Source: an uncultured Prevotellaceae bacterium (lineage in GTDB: Bacteria; Bacteroidota; Bacteroidia; Bacteroidales; Bacteroidaceae). Taken from it: a stretch of DNA of 42,214 bases. Shown piece after piece: positions 17,701-24,629 of this stretch; position 1 is the stretch's first letter; each line of letters begins with the position of its first letter. The translations under genes were made by a program, and so were the position numbers. The stretch spans positions 1-42,214 of the forward strand of contig CALCEL010000035.1 of the NCBI GenBank assembly GCA_937900485.1, read 5' to 3'. Below the pieces are notes generated by a model. The model saw only the letters and a list, made by a program, of their open reading frames with translations. It did no database searches and was not told the origin of the DNA.

Positions 17701-17858
17701 CTCTTACGACGATATTAGGAATGATCCCTCTTGTGCCTGACGCCATGTTTGGATCGCTGGCCGTCACTATCATGGGAGGTCTGTTCGCAGGAACATTGAT
17801 AACGCTCATCTTTATTCCGGTCCTCTACTCTCTGTTTTTTGACGTTAGAAAGCAATAG
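14721..17858 (+). CDS. RND-family efflux pump, inner membrane permease
   Basis: 1045 residues, the usual size for AcrB/MexF-like pumps that export drugs or other amphiphiles with proton-motive force. The first membrane segment (VNFLVLCIIIGGIF) is followed by a large periplasmic loop, six helices, a second periplasmic loop and six more helices. In the helix-4 proton relay, the usual Asp-Asp of AcrB is Asp402-Asn403 (GMLVDNAIVIVDG); the relay Lys is kept as Lys956 (MIKNGIVLMDE). It is the second gene of a complete tripartite system (adaptor, pump, TolC-like channel). Substrate cannot be inferred. Confidence 0.95.
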   Translation: MIDFSKWALDNRKLVNFLVLCIIIGGIFSYNSMSKLEDPALKVKQAMVVTTYPGASAHQVELEVTDPIEKAVREMSTVDNVQSSSFADLSLITVELQTTVPNDGVEQEWDMLRRKVANAQASLPSGASASIVKDDFGDVYGMFYALTGDGLTDRQLADYAELLKREIIAIDGVSRVEIYGKRSECIDINLREDRMAHLGVMPTEVLQTLTNQNKTSYAGYRDNGNKRVRVTVTDKFNNVDDISEMLIAGHDDDQLRLKDIADVKEGYEHTTRNEMFRNGERALGVSISCLSSYDILKVGAKVEKKIQELESRMPAGVTCEKVFFQPERVSNALNTFLINLLESVLIVVFVLIFFMGLKSGLIIGASLIVIVFGSFLVLSGFDGTLQRVSLASFILAMGMLVDNAIVIVDGILVDIKQGKPRLEALTSIGAKTAMPLLGATLIAILAFLPIFLSPDSAGVYVRDLFIVIAVSLMLSWILALVHVPIMADQMFTKKDNDAVNEKSESSELYSGKAYDVLEKILCFGIAHRTVMVVVAVCLFLVSAFSYRFLNQAFFPDMEYDQLYMEYKLPEGNNYTQVESDLAEIEKMLRKHDNITNVTASVGGTPSRYNLVRSIATPSLAYGELIIDFKSPSDLVETMDELQGEISKMFPDAYVKFKRYNLMFKKYPIEACFHGPDPQVLHELTDSAMAIVRKSDKVYLATTDWEPKVPVLSVDYNQASARNSGISRSEVAMSMMAYAGGIPIGKFYDGIHPKNIYVKCVDDKGEEIENLNNVSVFGVMPNIGRVLNRSTIQKMMTGAMSKDEAIELVGQTTPVSQVARGIDIDWEEPVVNRYNGERTQRVQCSPRPGVGTEDARKAIASEIEKIDLPEGYSLSWQGEKKASDQSMRYLFNAFPMAIVIMIVILVMLFKDYKKPTIIFCCIPLILVGVIPSVLVTGKAFGFVAIVGVLGLIGMMIKNGIVLMDEINLEIESGMNPYDALLNSSKSRLRPVMMASLTTILGMIPLVPDAMFGSLAVTIMGGLFAGTLITLIFIPVLYSLFFDVRKQ

Positions 17859-17897
17859 GAACATATTAATAATGTGTATTATAATACTTGACATAAT

Positions 17898-19298
17898 ATG
17901 AGAAAGATAATCACAGTTCTTTTGACTGCCTTGTCATCTGCGGCGATGACTGGTCAGACGTTGACGGTGGAACAATGTCGTCAAAAGGCTTTGGAACATA
18001 ATAAGAAACTGGAAAAGGTGCAATGCAAAGTGGAGCAGACTCACGCTGATGCCGCATATTACAAGGCTAATTTCTTCCCGAAGATTGATGTGCTCGCCGG
18101 TGACATGTATAGCTGGGGAAAGACAGAGATGACGTTGCCAATGGGTGAAATGGCAGGTAATATGTTGTCACAGATTGCGCCTACACTTCTACAAAGCGGA
18201 ATGATGAGTCAGGAAGCCTTGGGTGCCTTCTCTCAGATTCAGATACCTGACCAGGAGATGGATTTCAAGCTGAAGAACACGTTCTTTGCCTCTGCTGTGC
18301 TCACACAACCTTTGTATGTCGGCGGAAAGATCACTGCGGCCTACAAGATGTCGAGGATAGGAGAGAGAATGGCTCGTACCAATGTGCGTCTTACTGAGAG
18401 TGAGGTGATTGTGGAGACAGATGAGGCTTACATGTTAGTGGTGAAGACCCAGAGACTTGTGAAGGTCGCCAACAGCTATAAGGCGTTGCTTGATGAGTTG
18501 CAGTCTAATGTTGACGCCGCGGTCAAGCATGGTGTGAGAATGAGCAACGACGCTTTGAAGGTACAGGTGAAACGTAATGAGGTGGAGCTTAATGTCGTAA
18601 AGGCTGAGAATGCGTGTAGTCTGGCCAAGATGAATCTCTGTCAGATCATTGGTGAGGCTCTCAACAGCGATATAAGTGTGGAGGAGAACAATGGTTCAGT
18701 GAGCGGACTGTCCACGTTGATCAATACAGGTGGAAATGTGGACTTGTCAGAGCGTCCGGAGACGGATTTGCTTAAAGGAAAGACAGAGCTTGCAGCCGCA
18801 AATGTCAGGATTGCGGCGAGCGACTATCTCCCTCAGGTGGTTCTTATGGGAGGATATGGCTATCTCAACGGAATGGAACTGAATGGACAGAAACTGTTTG
18901 ATAATGGTAGTCCAAGTGTGGGTGTGACTGTGAAAATACCTGTATTGGAATACTTCACGCAAGGCAGGCATAAGATAAACTCCGCCAAAGCCGCCTGTCG
19001 TATGGCTGAGCTGGAGCGGGAGGACAGCAACGAACGTATGATGCTTGAGTCCAAACAATGCGAAAATAATCTTAGTGAGGCAATATTGGAAGTCCAGTTG
19101 ACTGCTAAATCGTCTGAGCATGCGAGACGTAACATGGAGATGTCCAAGAAGCAGTATGAGCAAGGAGTAGAGACGCTCTCTGACTACCTGGACGCTCAGG
19201 CTATGTGGCAGCAGGCTGAGTGTGATAGGATAGAGGCAGAGTACAAATGCTTTATAGCCAATTCGAAGTACCTGAAGTCCGTAGGAAAACTGAGATGA
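17898..19298 (+). CDS. TolC-family outer membrane efflux protein
   Basis: 466 residues with a signal peptide (MRKIITVLLTALSSAAMTGQ) and two OEP-type repeats rich in long helices (TVEQCRQKALEHNKKLEKVQ; KTELAAANVRIAASDYLPQV). A Met-rich stretch (about 75-110) is a lineage-specific insertion in the first repeat. Trimers form the outer-membrane channel that docks on the adaptor. Forty bp separate it from the pump gene; a terminator follows at 19433. Confidence 0.94.
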   Translation: MRKIITVLLTALSSAAMTGQTLTVEQCRQKALEHNKKLEKVQCKVEQTHADAAYYKANFFPKIDVLAGDMYSWGKTEMTLPMGEMAGNMLSQIAPTLLQSGMMSQEALGAFSQIQIPDQEMDFKLKNTFFASAVLTQPLYVGGKITAAYKMSRIGERMARTNVRLTESEVIVETDEAYMLVVKTQRLVKVANSYKALLDELQSNVDAAVKHGVRMSNDALKVQVKRNEVELNVVKAENACSLAKMNLCQIIGEALNSDISVEENNGSVSGLSTLINTGGNVDLSERPETDLLKGKTELAAANVRIAASDYLPQVVLMGGYGYLNGMELNGQKLFDNGSPSVGVTVKIPVLEYFTQGRHKINSAKAACRMAELEREDSNERMMLESKQCENNLSEAILEVQLTAKSSEHARRNMEMSKKQYEQGVETLSDYLDAQAMWQQAECDRIEAEYKCFIANSKYLKSVGKLR

Positions 19299-19432
19299 TA
19301 AGATGCGGCTTAGCTTAGTTCAGAACGCAGAGTAAATAGATGTGGCAGGTGTACACGAGTCTTGTGTTTTGCAAGCGTATCCCAGACTGTACTGATTCGA
19401 ATTTATTTATTGTATTAAGTTTCCTTATGTCG

Positions 19433-19455
19433 CTCATGGCGGCATGAGGTTTTTT
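19433..19455 (+). terminator. Terminator of the RND efflux operon
   Basis: Six-bp stem CTCATG/CATGAG (19433-19438, 19443-19448) with loop GCGG is followed by G and six Ts (19450-19455), about 135 bases after the tolC-like gene. Confidence 0.7.
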
Positions 19456-19675
19456 GTGTATGCGTCCGAGCGTATTTGTCCGCTGTCAGTGAAAGCGCAG
19501 AGGCTTATAGTGGAGAGAAAAACGAAAATTGTCAGTGAAGTGGAGCAAATAATATTGTCGTGTATTGCCTATGTCATGAAAAGTGTGTACATTTGTTCAT
19601 CATGGTAAGCATTCTTTGGAAACATGCTGTGAGCAGAAAGAGAGACGTGATCGTAGAGAAGTTTTTTAAAAAAGA

Positions 19676-19913
19676 GAAAACTTATAACTTATTCTTCACG
19701 AACTGGTTATAAGTTTTTTATCTCCAACATTATATGGTTACGTAATTCTAAAGTATTTAAGCTTATTCTTGAGCTGACATAACTAAGTGTGCCAATCTCA
19801 AGTCTACTGAGACCTCACGGCCGAGTATGTTTATTATTTCGTATTATTATGAGTAAAGATCGAAGTTTTGCCATAAAAGAAGTCTTGTAATCAAGAACTG
19901 CTTTTTCTTTTTG
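19676..19913 (-). ncRNA. Candidate small RNA of about 240 nt
   Basis: A well-formed minus-strand promoter at 19920-19950 and a terminator hairpin at 19677-19717 bracket a stretch with no substantial ORF. The only coding possibility is a 19-codon frame (19815-19874, starting MAKLRSLLIIIRNN) without a ribosome binding site. Local hairpins include TCTTG/CAAGA near the 5' end and TCTCA/TGAGA in the middle. I see no signature of tmRNA, RNase P, SRP or 6S RNA. The 5' end is estimated from the promoter. The remainder of the gene-free region 19299-20364 shows only the flanking terminator and the wecG-side promoter. Confidence 0.45.
19677..19719. terminator. Bidirectional terminator hairpin
   Basis: A 12-bp perfect stem (19677-19688 with 19706-19717). 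On plus it ends in a run of Ts to 19719; on minus it is followed by TTTTCTCTTTTTT. It suits the end of the minus-strand candidate RNA. Confidence 0.7.
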
Positions 19914-19919
19914 ACGTTG

Positions 19920-19950
19920 CAAAGGTAATACGATAGTTTATATCTCGCAA
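19920..19950 (-). promoter_or_regulatory. Minus-strand promoter of candidate ncRNA
   Basis: TTG (19948-19950) and TACCTTTG (19920-19927) on the minus strand, separated by 20 bp, match the Bacteroidetes promoter. No gene lies downstream for 600 bp on that strand. Confidence 0.65.
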
Positions 19951-20173
19951 TACCCAAAATGTGTGATTTTGAACGACTTTGTATGTCGCTGTGGGTAAAG
20001 CCACGTGTAAACAACCGTTATTCCTGTCTGTCGCTCTCGTGTTATTTCGTGTTTCTACCATCAAGTGAGTATGTGCTTGTCGTCTTATTTCCGTGAGATG
20101 GTTGCCGTTACTTTCTCCGTATAGTTCCCGATACGATAAGTTAAGTGCGTGGTCTTGAAAAAAACATGTTTTT

Positions 20174-20204
20174 TTTGTGTTTTATTATTTTATTTATACC
20201 TTTG
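20174..20204 (+). promoter_or_regulatory. Promoter of the glycosyltransferase gene
   Basis: TTTG (20174-20177), 19 bp, then TACCTTTG (20197-20204). Transcription would start near 20211, leaving a leader of about 150 nt with no ATG before the gene start and one weak hairpin (GGCA/TGCC). Confidence 0.75.
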
Positions 20205-20364
20205 CATAACGCTGATTTCGGCATTGTGGGATAATTGCCCTCGTCTGTGTTGGCGTGTGTCTTAGTTATATACTGACAGGTGTCGGTGCGTGGACTGTTA
20301 AAAGTCTTAGGAGTGTCACTGCGTGAACCTGGGTGTTTCGACGTGAGTCTTACGATAGTGTGAT

Positions 20365-21162
20365 ATGATTAGTATAAGAGAGTTAGAGTTACTTTTGTGC
20401 AAAGCCGATTTACGGAAATTACCTGAAGGAAAACTTCTGATTAATACAATAAATGCTTTCTCATATAACAATGCGAGAAAGGACAAGTTGTTCGAGGAGG
20501 CTTTACTAAAAGGTGATGTTCTTATACCTGATGGGGTGAGCATCGTACGAGCATGTCACATGCTGGATGGTAAGTCCAAGCCTTGGGAGCGTGTCGCCGG
20601 TTGGGATTTGTTCGCCTATGAGATGTCGAAGCTGAACAAGGAAGCTGTCTTGGATGATGATGAGACAGACTTCTTTTCCCTGCCGTACTGGAAAAGGCGT
20701 AATCCTGAGAGGAAGAAGCCCATCGTGATGTTCCTCGGAAGCTCAGATGAGGTTCTCGACAGAATATATGATCAGTCTATAAAGGCATATGTGAACCTGG
20801 ATGTCGAGACGTATTCTCCGCCGTATAAGCCAGAGTTTTCCGTGGAAGACACGTTGTGTATGTGTGAGGCGGTGAACACCGTCGACCCCGACCTGCTGTG
20901 GATAGGAATGACGGCTCCGAAACAAGAGAAGTGGACATACTCGAACTGGGACAGACTGCACATACATTGTCATGTGGGAACAGTCGGAGCCGTGTTCGAC
21001 TTTTTCGCCGGCACGAAGAAGAGAGCCCCGCTGGCGTGGCAGACACTCGGAATGGAGTGGTTGTATCGTCTCCTTAAAGAGCCGAGACGTATGTGGAGGA
21101 GATATGTGATAGGTAATTTTGAATTCATCTTCCTCGTCTTCCGTGAATGGGCGGGAATCTGA
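20365..21162 (+). CDS. WecG/TagA/CpsF-family glycosyltransferase
   Basis: 265 residues. The family adds N-acetylmannosamine-type sugars (or related donors) to lipid-linked intermediates of surface polysaccharide synthesis. Typical motifs are INTINAFSYNNA, DGVSIV (the DG of the active site), FLGSS, LLWIGMTAPKQEKW, and GTVGAVFDFFAGTKKRAP with EWLYRL and EPRRMWRRY. Between the second and third motifs is an acidic insertion (about residues 92-115, DDDETDFF) not usual for the family. It is not in a polysaccharide cluster: deoD follows 65 bp later and upstream is a long gene-free region. Confidence 0.9.
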   Translation: MISIRELELLLCKADLRKLPEGKLLINTINAFSYNNARKDKLFEEALLKGDVLIPDGVSIVRACHMLDGKSKPWERVAGWDLFAYEMSKLNKEAVLDDDETDFFSLPYWKRRNPERKKPIVMFLGSSDEVLDRIYDQSIKAYVNLDVETYSPPYKPEFSVEDTLCMCEAVNTVDPDLLWIGMTAPKQEKWTYSNWDRLHIHCHVGTVGAVFDFFAGTKKRAPLAWQTLGMEWLYRLLKEPRRMWRRYVIGNFEFIFLVFREWAGI

Positions 21163-21227
21163 CATCCCCTTATGATTTGACAGATTGATAAAGTAAATAA
21201 ATATACTAATGATTAAATGAGTAAAAT

Positions 21228-21944
21228 ATGGCAACACCACATAATTCCGCTCCTGAAGGAGCATTCGCAAAAACGGTTTTGATGCCTGGCGACCCACTTA
21301 GAGCTAAGTTTATCGTAGACAACTTTCTCACAGACGTGAAGCTTGTCACTTCTGTACGTAATGTTTATGGTTACACAGGACTGTATAAAGGTAAGCCGGT
21401 GTCAGTCATGGCAAGCGGAATGGGAATACCAAGTATAGGTATCTATTCTTATGAGTTGTTCAGTTTCTATGGCGTGGAGAACATCATACGTATAGGATCT
21501 GCGGGTAGTTACACGGAAAGACTCAACGTGCTGGACGTGTGTCTTGCCGAGAGTGCGTACAGCGACTCAACATACGCTAAGTGTCTCAATGGATGTGAGG
21601 ACAAGGTTATCATGCCAAGCTCATCACTGAATGAGGCGATAATGAAGAAGGCGACAGAGATTGGTGTCGACTGTAAATTGTGCAAGGTACATTCTTCTGA
21701 CGCTTTCTACACCAGCCCGGAGTTAGGCGGATGGGAAGTGTTGAGTAAGCGCACGGCGACGGAGTGTGTGGAGATGGAGAGCTTTGGACTCTTCCACAAC
21801 GCTAATGTTCTTGGAAAGAGAGCAGCTTGCATCTTGACTATCTCCGACTCCTTTGTCACTAAGGCTCTTTTGACCGCGGAAGAGAGACAGACGTCTATGC
21901 AGACTATGATGAAGCTTGCGTTGGAGACTGCCATTGACCTGTGA
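21228..21944 (+). CDS. deoD: Purine-nucleoside phosphorylase, DeoD type
   Basis: 238 residues, the length of the hexameric DeoD type. It splits purine (deoxy)nucleosides with phosphate to base and (deoxy)ribose 1-phosphate for salvage. Seen are the phosphate site (MPGDPLRAK), RNVYGYTGLYKG, GSAGSY, ECVEMESFGLF (ribose site Glu) and ISDSF with the catalytic Asp. It follows the glycosyltransferase by 65 bp. A weak hairpin with mismatch (ATTCC-CCG against CGG-GGAAT, about 22134-22170) may end the transcript. Confidence 0.95.
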   Translation: MATPHNSAPEGAFAKTVLMPGDPLRAKFIVDNFLTDVKLVTSVRNVYGYTGLYKGKPVSVMASGMGIPSIGIYSYELFSFYGVENIIRIGSAGSYTERLNVLDVCLAESAYSDSTYAKCLNGCEDKVIMPSSSLNEAIMKKATEIGVDCKLCKVHSSDAFYTSPELGGWEVLSKRTATECVEMESFGLFHNANVLGKRAACILTISDSFVTKALLTAEERQTSMQTMMKLALETAIDL

Positions 21945-22423
21945 ACAGAGACGTCAGCATAGACACAGAGAGTCTTTTCTCAGACATGATGTCGTTTACA
22001 AGGTGTCATGTGTCTCTATATTGTAAGGTAAGCTCAGATGGTGTGTGCTGAAGCCTGTGCTGTTAGTCGCGCGAAGACTAAGAGATGTCTGTGTGAAGTT
22101 TCTGTGAATATACATTAATCGTGAAAGAATATTATTCCACCGGCAGACTATTCATGTGTGTCGGGGGAATTATTATATATAAGGTAAACCATTAGTGTCC
22201 ATTAAAAAATCGTGATAGCCATTATAAAATACTGATTTTTAGTTTGTTGTATACTTTTTTTTGAGTCAACGGACTTGAAATCATAATTGAACTGATTATT
22301 AGATACTTGGTAAAAAACGCTATTGATTTTAAGCCTTTTATAACATCAACTAATCGGCACTTTGTTAGATTCAGATTTTTAGTGGACAGCAATGAAGGTA
22401 AACATATTTTAAATAAGAGTAAT
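21945..22423. other. Gene-free interval between deoD and the CDF gene
   Basis: 479 bp. The first 120 bp are GT-rich; around 22134-22170 an imperfect hairpin followed by ATTATTATATAT may end deoD transcription. The remaining AT-rich part should hold the CDF promoter, but I see no box matching TAnnTTTG. An in-frame extension of the CDF gene back to a TTG at 22307 is unlikely to be coding. Confidence 0.5.
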
Positions 22424-23542
22424 ATGGATAATCGTACAATGAAACGTTCCGCTGAGATTATACGAACGAGCGTTATCGGAGTTGTCGTTAATGTCGTGCT
22501 TACTATATTCAAGGTAATCGTTGGACTGATGGCCAATAGCGTTGCGGTCATGATGGATGCTGTGAACAACCTCAGCGATGCCATGTCGAGTGTCATCACT
22601 ATTATCGGTGCTATGCTTTCCGCTCATCCCGCTGACCATGAGCATCCGTTTGGCTTTGGTCGTGTGGAGTATTTCAGTGCCATTATCATAGCCGTTATCG
22701 TGCTCTCCGCAGGTATAACGTCGTTCATTGAGTCAGTGAAGAAAATCGTCAATCCTGTCGAGCCGGATTACTCCACGATGTCGATAGTCATTATCGTGGT
22801 GGCGATACTGTTCAAGCTCATTCTCGGACTATATGTGAAACGGCAGGGTAGGCGTTTGTCAAGCGACGCACTGACAGCCTCCGGCTCGGACGCTCTTTTT
22901 GACGCAGTGATAACATTCTCCACTCTTGTCTCTGCCATTGTGATGTTGGTGTGGAACGTCTCATTGGACGGCGTCCTTGGCGCTCTTATCTCCCTTGTGA
23001 TAATCAAGGCTGGAGTGGAGATGTTGGCTTCACCTGTCAATGAGCTGCTCGGGGCGAGAATCTCACAAGAACTCGTGGCTGACATCAGAAATGAGGTCAT
23101 GACGTTTGATGGTGTGCACGGTGTCTTTGATGTCATACTGCATAACTACGGTCCCGAGGTGATGATCGGCTCATTGCATATTAATGTCAATGATACGATG
23201 AATGCTTACGACATACATGGTTTGACCAGACGCATATCAGAACGTATGTTCGACAAGTTCGGAATAATCATGACTGTCGGGATTTACGCTGTTGCTACTG
23301 GACATGACAAACGCTCGCACCTGCAGGACGCATTGACACAGTATCTGTCTAAACGGCAGGATATATTACAGATACATGGTTTTTACTATTATGAGGAGGA
23401 TAACCGCATGTCCGTCGATGTCGTGCCTGCTCTCTCTGTACGTGATGACATCCAGTTCCGCGCGAAGCTGACGGGTGAGTTGAAGAAAGAGTTTCCGGAT
23501 GTTGAGGTCGGTGTTGTGATAGACCATAACTATAGCGATTAA
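22424..23542 (+). CDS. Cation diffusion facilitator (CDF) family transporter
   Basis: 372 residues from the ATG at 22424. Six membrane segments are predicted by eye from about residue 15 to 215, followed by a cytoplasmic C-terminal domain. Metal-site motifs are DAVNNLSDA (Asp45, Asn49 and Asp52) in helix 2 and SDALFDAV (Asp156, Asp160) in helix 5, plus HPFGFGRVEY in the first loop. CDF proteins exchange protons for Zn2+, Mn2+, Fe2+ or similar ions; the Asn in helix 2 argues against a classical YiiP-like zinc site, but specificity cannot be settled. The C-terminal 80 residues (after about 290) are longer than in minimal CDFs. Confidence 0.93.
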   Translation: MDNRTMKRSAEIIRTSVIGVVVNVVLTIFKVIVGLMANSVAVMMDAVNNLSDAMSSVITIIGAMLSAHPADHEHPFGFGRVEYFSAIIIAVIVLSAGITSFIESVKKIVNPVEPDYSTMSIVIIVVAILFKLILGLYVKRQGRRLSSDALTASGSDALFDAVITFSTLVSAIVMLVWNVSLDGVLGALISLVIIKAGVEMLASPVNELLGARISQELVADIRNEVMTFDGVHGVFDVILHNYGPEVMIGSLHINVNDTMNAYDIHGLTRRISERMFDKFGIIMTVGIYAVATGHDKRSHLQDALTQYLSKRQDILQIHGFYYYEEDNRMSVDVVPALSVRDDIQFRAKLTGELKKEFPDVEVGVVIDHNYSD

Positions 23543-23683
23543 CAGCTTGGTGACGTCCTCTCTTATCTGTCGGGAAACGGACGTCCATGCGTTATTCACA
23601 CATCATCATGTCTGCTGTGTGCACAGTCTGAGGTGCTGTGGCGTGCCTTATGCGTGTTAACCGGATTTCCTATCCGCACCCCT

Positions 23684-23984
23684 AATTTTTACTGTTCAAA
23701 ACTCCTCTTTTTTCGTTGACACGAGGCAATGAAAAAATGACTTTCAGTTTTTTCTCGTGGCTTATTCGGCGTCTGAAAATCTTAGGTTAGGACGTTGAAA
23801 AGTTCAGGTTAGGATTTTTTAAATTGCAGACCTGCGTATAGACTACATCCTAACCTGAGAATTTCCAAAAAGAGACCCAAGATTTTCTAATGCCTTGTTT
23901 TTAGATTATCAGCAAGTTGACCTGTTTTTTGCAAAAAACTGGTATGTGAAATTTCGTCACAGCCCAAATTGTCCATTATTCCAC
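23684..23984 (-). repeat. Dispersed intergenic element, copy B (inverted)
   Basis: Read on the minus strand it matches copy A along its length, with a stretch of 60 ungapped bases at the 3' end (23701-23760 against 9766-9825). Arms on plus coordinates: arm 3 at 23775-23791, arm 2 at 23804-23813, arm 1 at 23849-23865. The hairpin at 23730-23746 pairs with different bases from copy A. It lies between the CDF gene and dnaB, antisense to both. The flank to 24140 has only a bulged hairpin (23995-24023). Confidence 0.85.
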
Positions 23985-23994
23985 CAGTATAAAA

Positions 23995-24023
23995 TGTGCC
24001 TGTCAATCTGCTGACATGGCACA
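23995..24023. repeat. Bulged inverted repeat next to element B
   Basis: TGTGCC-TGTCA (23995-24005) pairs with TGACATGGCACA (24012-24023) with one bulged base and a six-base loop. Copies A and C do not have it, so it is not part of the shared element. Confidence 0.5.
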
Positions 24024-24412
24024 GACAGGTCAGGTATGACGTGTTTCATGGTCTTTTGTCGCATCCTTGACTGAATGGCCAATCCGAAAACACAATGTTG
24101 TGTGTCAATTTGCTGAAGATGAAGGATGATTTCATCGTATTGCAAAAATTATCAGATTAGCGTCAGGTCTTATCTTGACGTGTTGTGTGTGAGAATGCGC
24201 GTCGAATGATTTTTTGAGTTGTACATGCCTGCTTCGTTTCTTCCTTGTCTATAATGACATAATCGGTAATGATTCTCTTTGGACGATGTGTGCGGATGCG
24301 AGGATGTTTAGATGAGAAAAACAGATTTAACGAACTTAAATTCAGCGAAAATCCCGTTTCGTTGTATAAAATGTAACATTATTTGAAAAAAATGTTAACA
24401 GTGTTGAAAAGT

Positions 24413-24436
24413 CATATCATCTTGAAAGATAATATG
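24413..24436. repeat. AT-rich hairpin upstream of the DnaA-like boxes
   Basis: Arms 24413-24422 and 24427-24436 pair at 9 of 10 positions around a TGAA loop. A second AT-rich inverted repeat (TAACATT at about 24374, AATGTTA at about 24391) lies just before. The rest of 24141-24412 shows nothing recognisable. Confidence 0.45.
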
Positions 24437-24456
24437 ATAGAGTGATGCTGTAAAAG

Positions 24457-24499
24457 TTATCAACAGAGTTATCAACAGTTGTCAACATGTTTATTAACA
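24457..24499 (+). promoter_or_regulatory. Four phased DnaA-box-like 9-mers upstream of dnaB
   Basis: TTATCAACA (24457-24465), TTATCAACA (24469-24477), TTGTCAACA (24479-24487) and TTATTAACA (24491-24499) lie on the same strand with starts 12, 10 and 12 bp apart, about one helical turn. They resemble the DnaA box TTATNCACA with one to two changes. They end 42 bp before the dnaB promoter. They could be a DnaA-responsive operator or part of a replication-related site. Confidence 0.5.
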
Positions 24500-24540
24500 G
24501 ACGTGTGTTTTGATGTTGATATCTTTTGATATACAAACAC

Positions 24541-24570
24541 TTGCGTTGTTCGGAAAAGTTCATACATTTG
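24541..24570 (+). promoter_or_regulatory. Promoter of dnaB
   Basis: TTG (24541-24543), 19 bp, then TACATTTG (24563-24570), an exact Bacteroidetes promoter. The ribosome binding site AAAGGAGAG lies about 8 bases before the ATG at 24630. Confidence 0.8.
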
Positions 24571-24629
24571 CATCGGAATCAAGATTCCATGATAAGTGTA
24601 ATAAATGTAGATAAAGGAGAGAATGAAGT

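Noticed and set aside
22307..22423. N-terminal extension of the CDF transporter from a TTG
   Set aside because: The extra 39 residues have no resemblance to the family; the ATG at 22424 gives the normal start shortly before the first membrane helix.
23957..24145. A 62-codon minus-strand frame reading into element B
   Set aside because: It looked like a possible transposase remnant, but no motif supports this, the frame is not kept in copies A and C, and there is no ribosome binding site.
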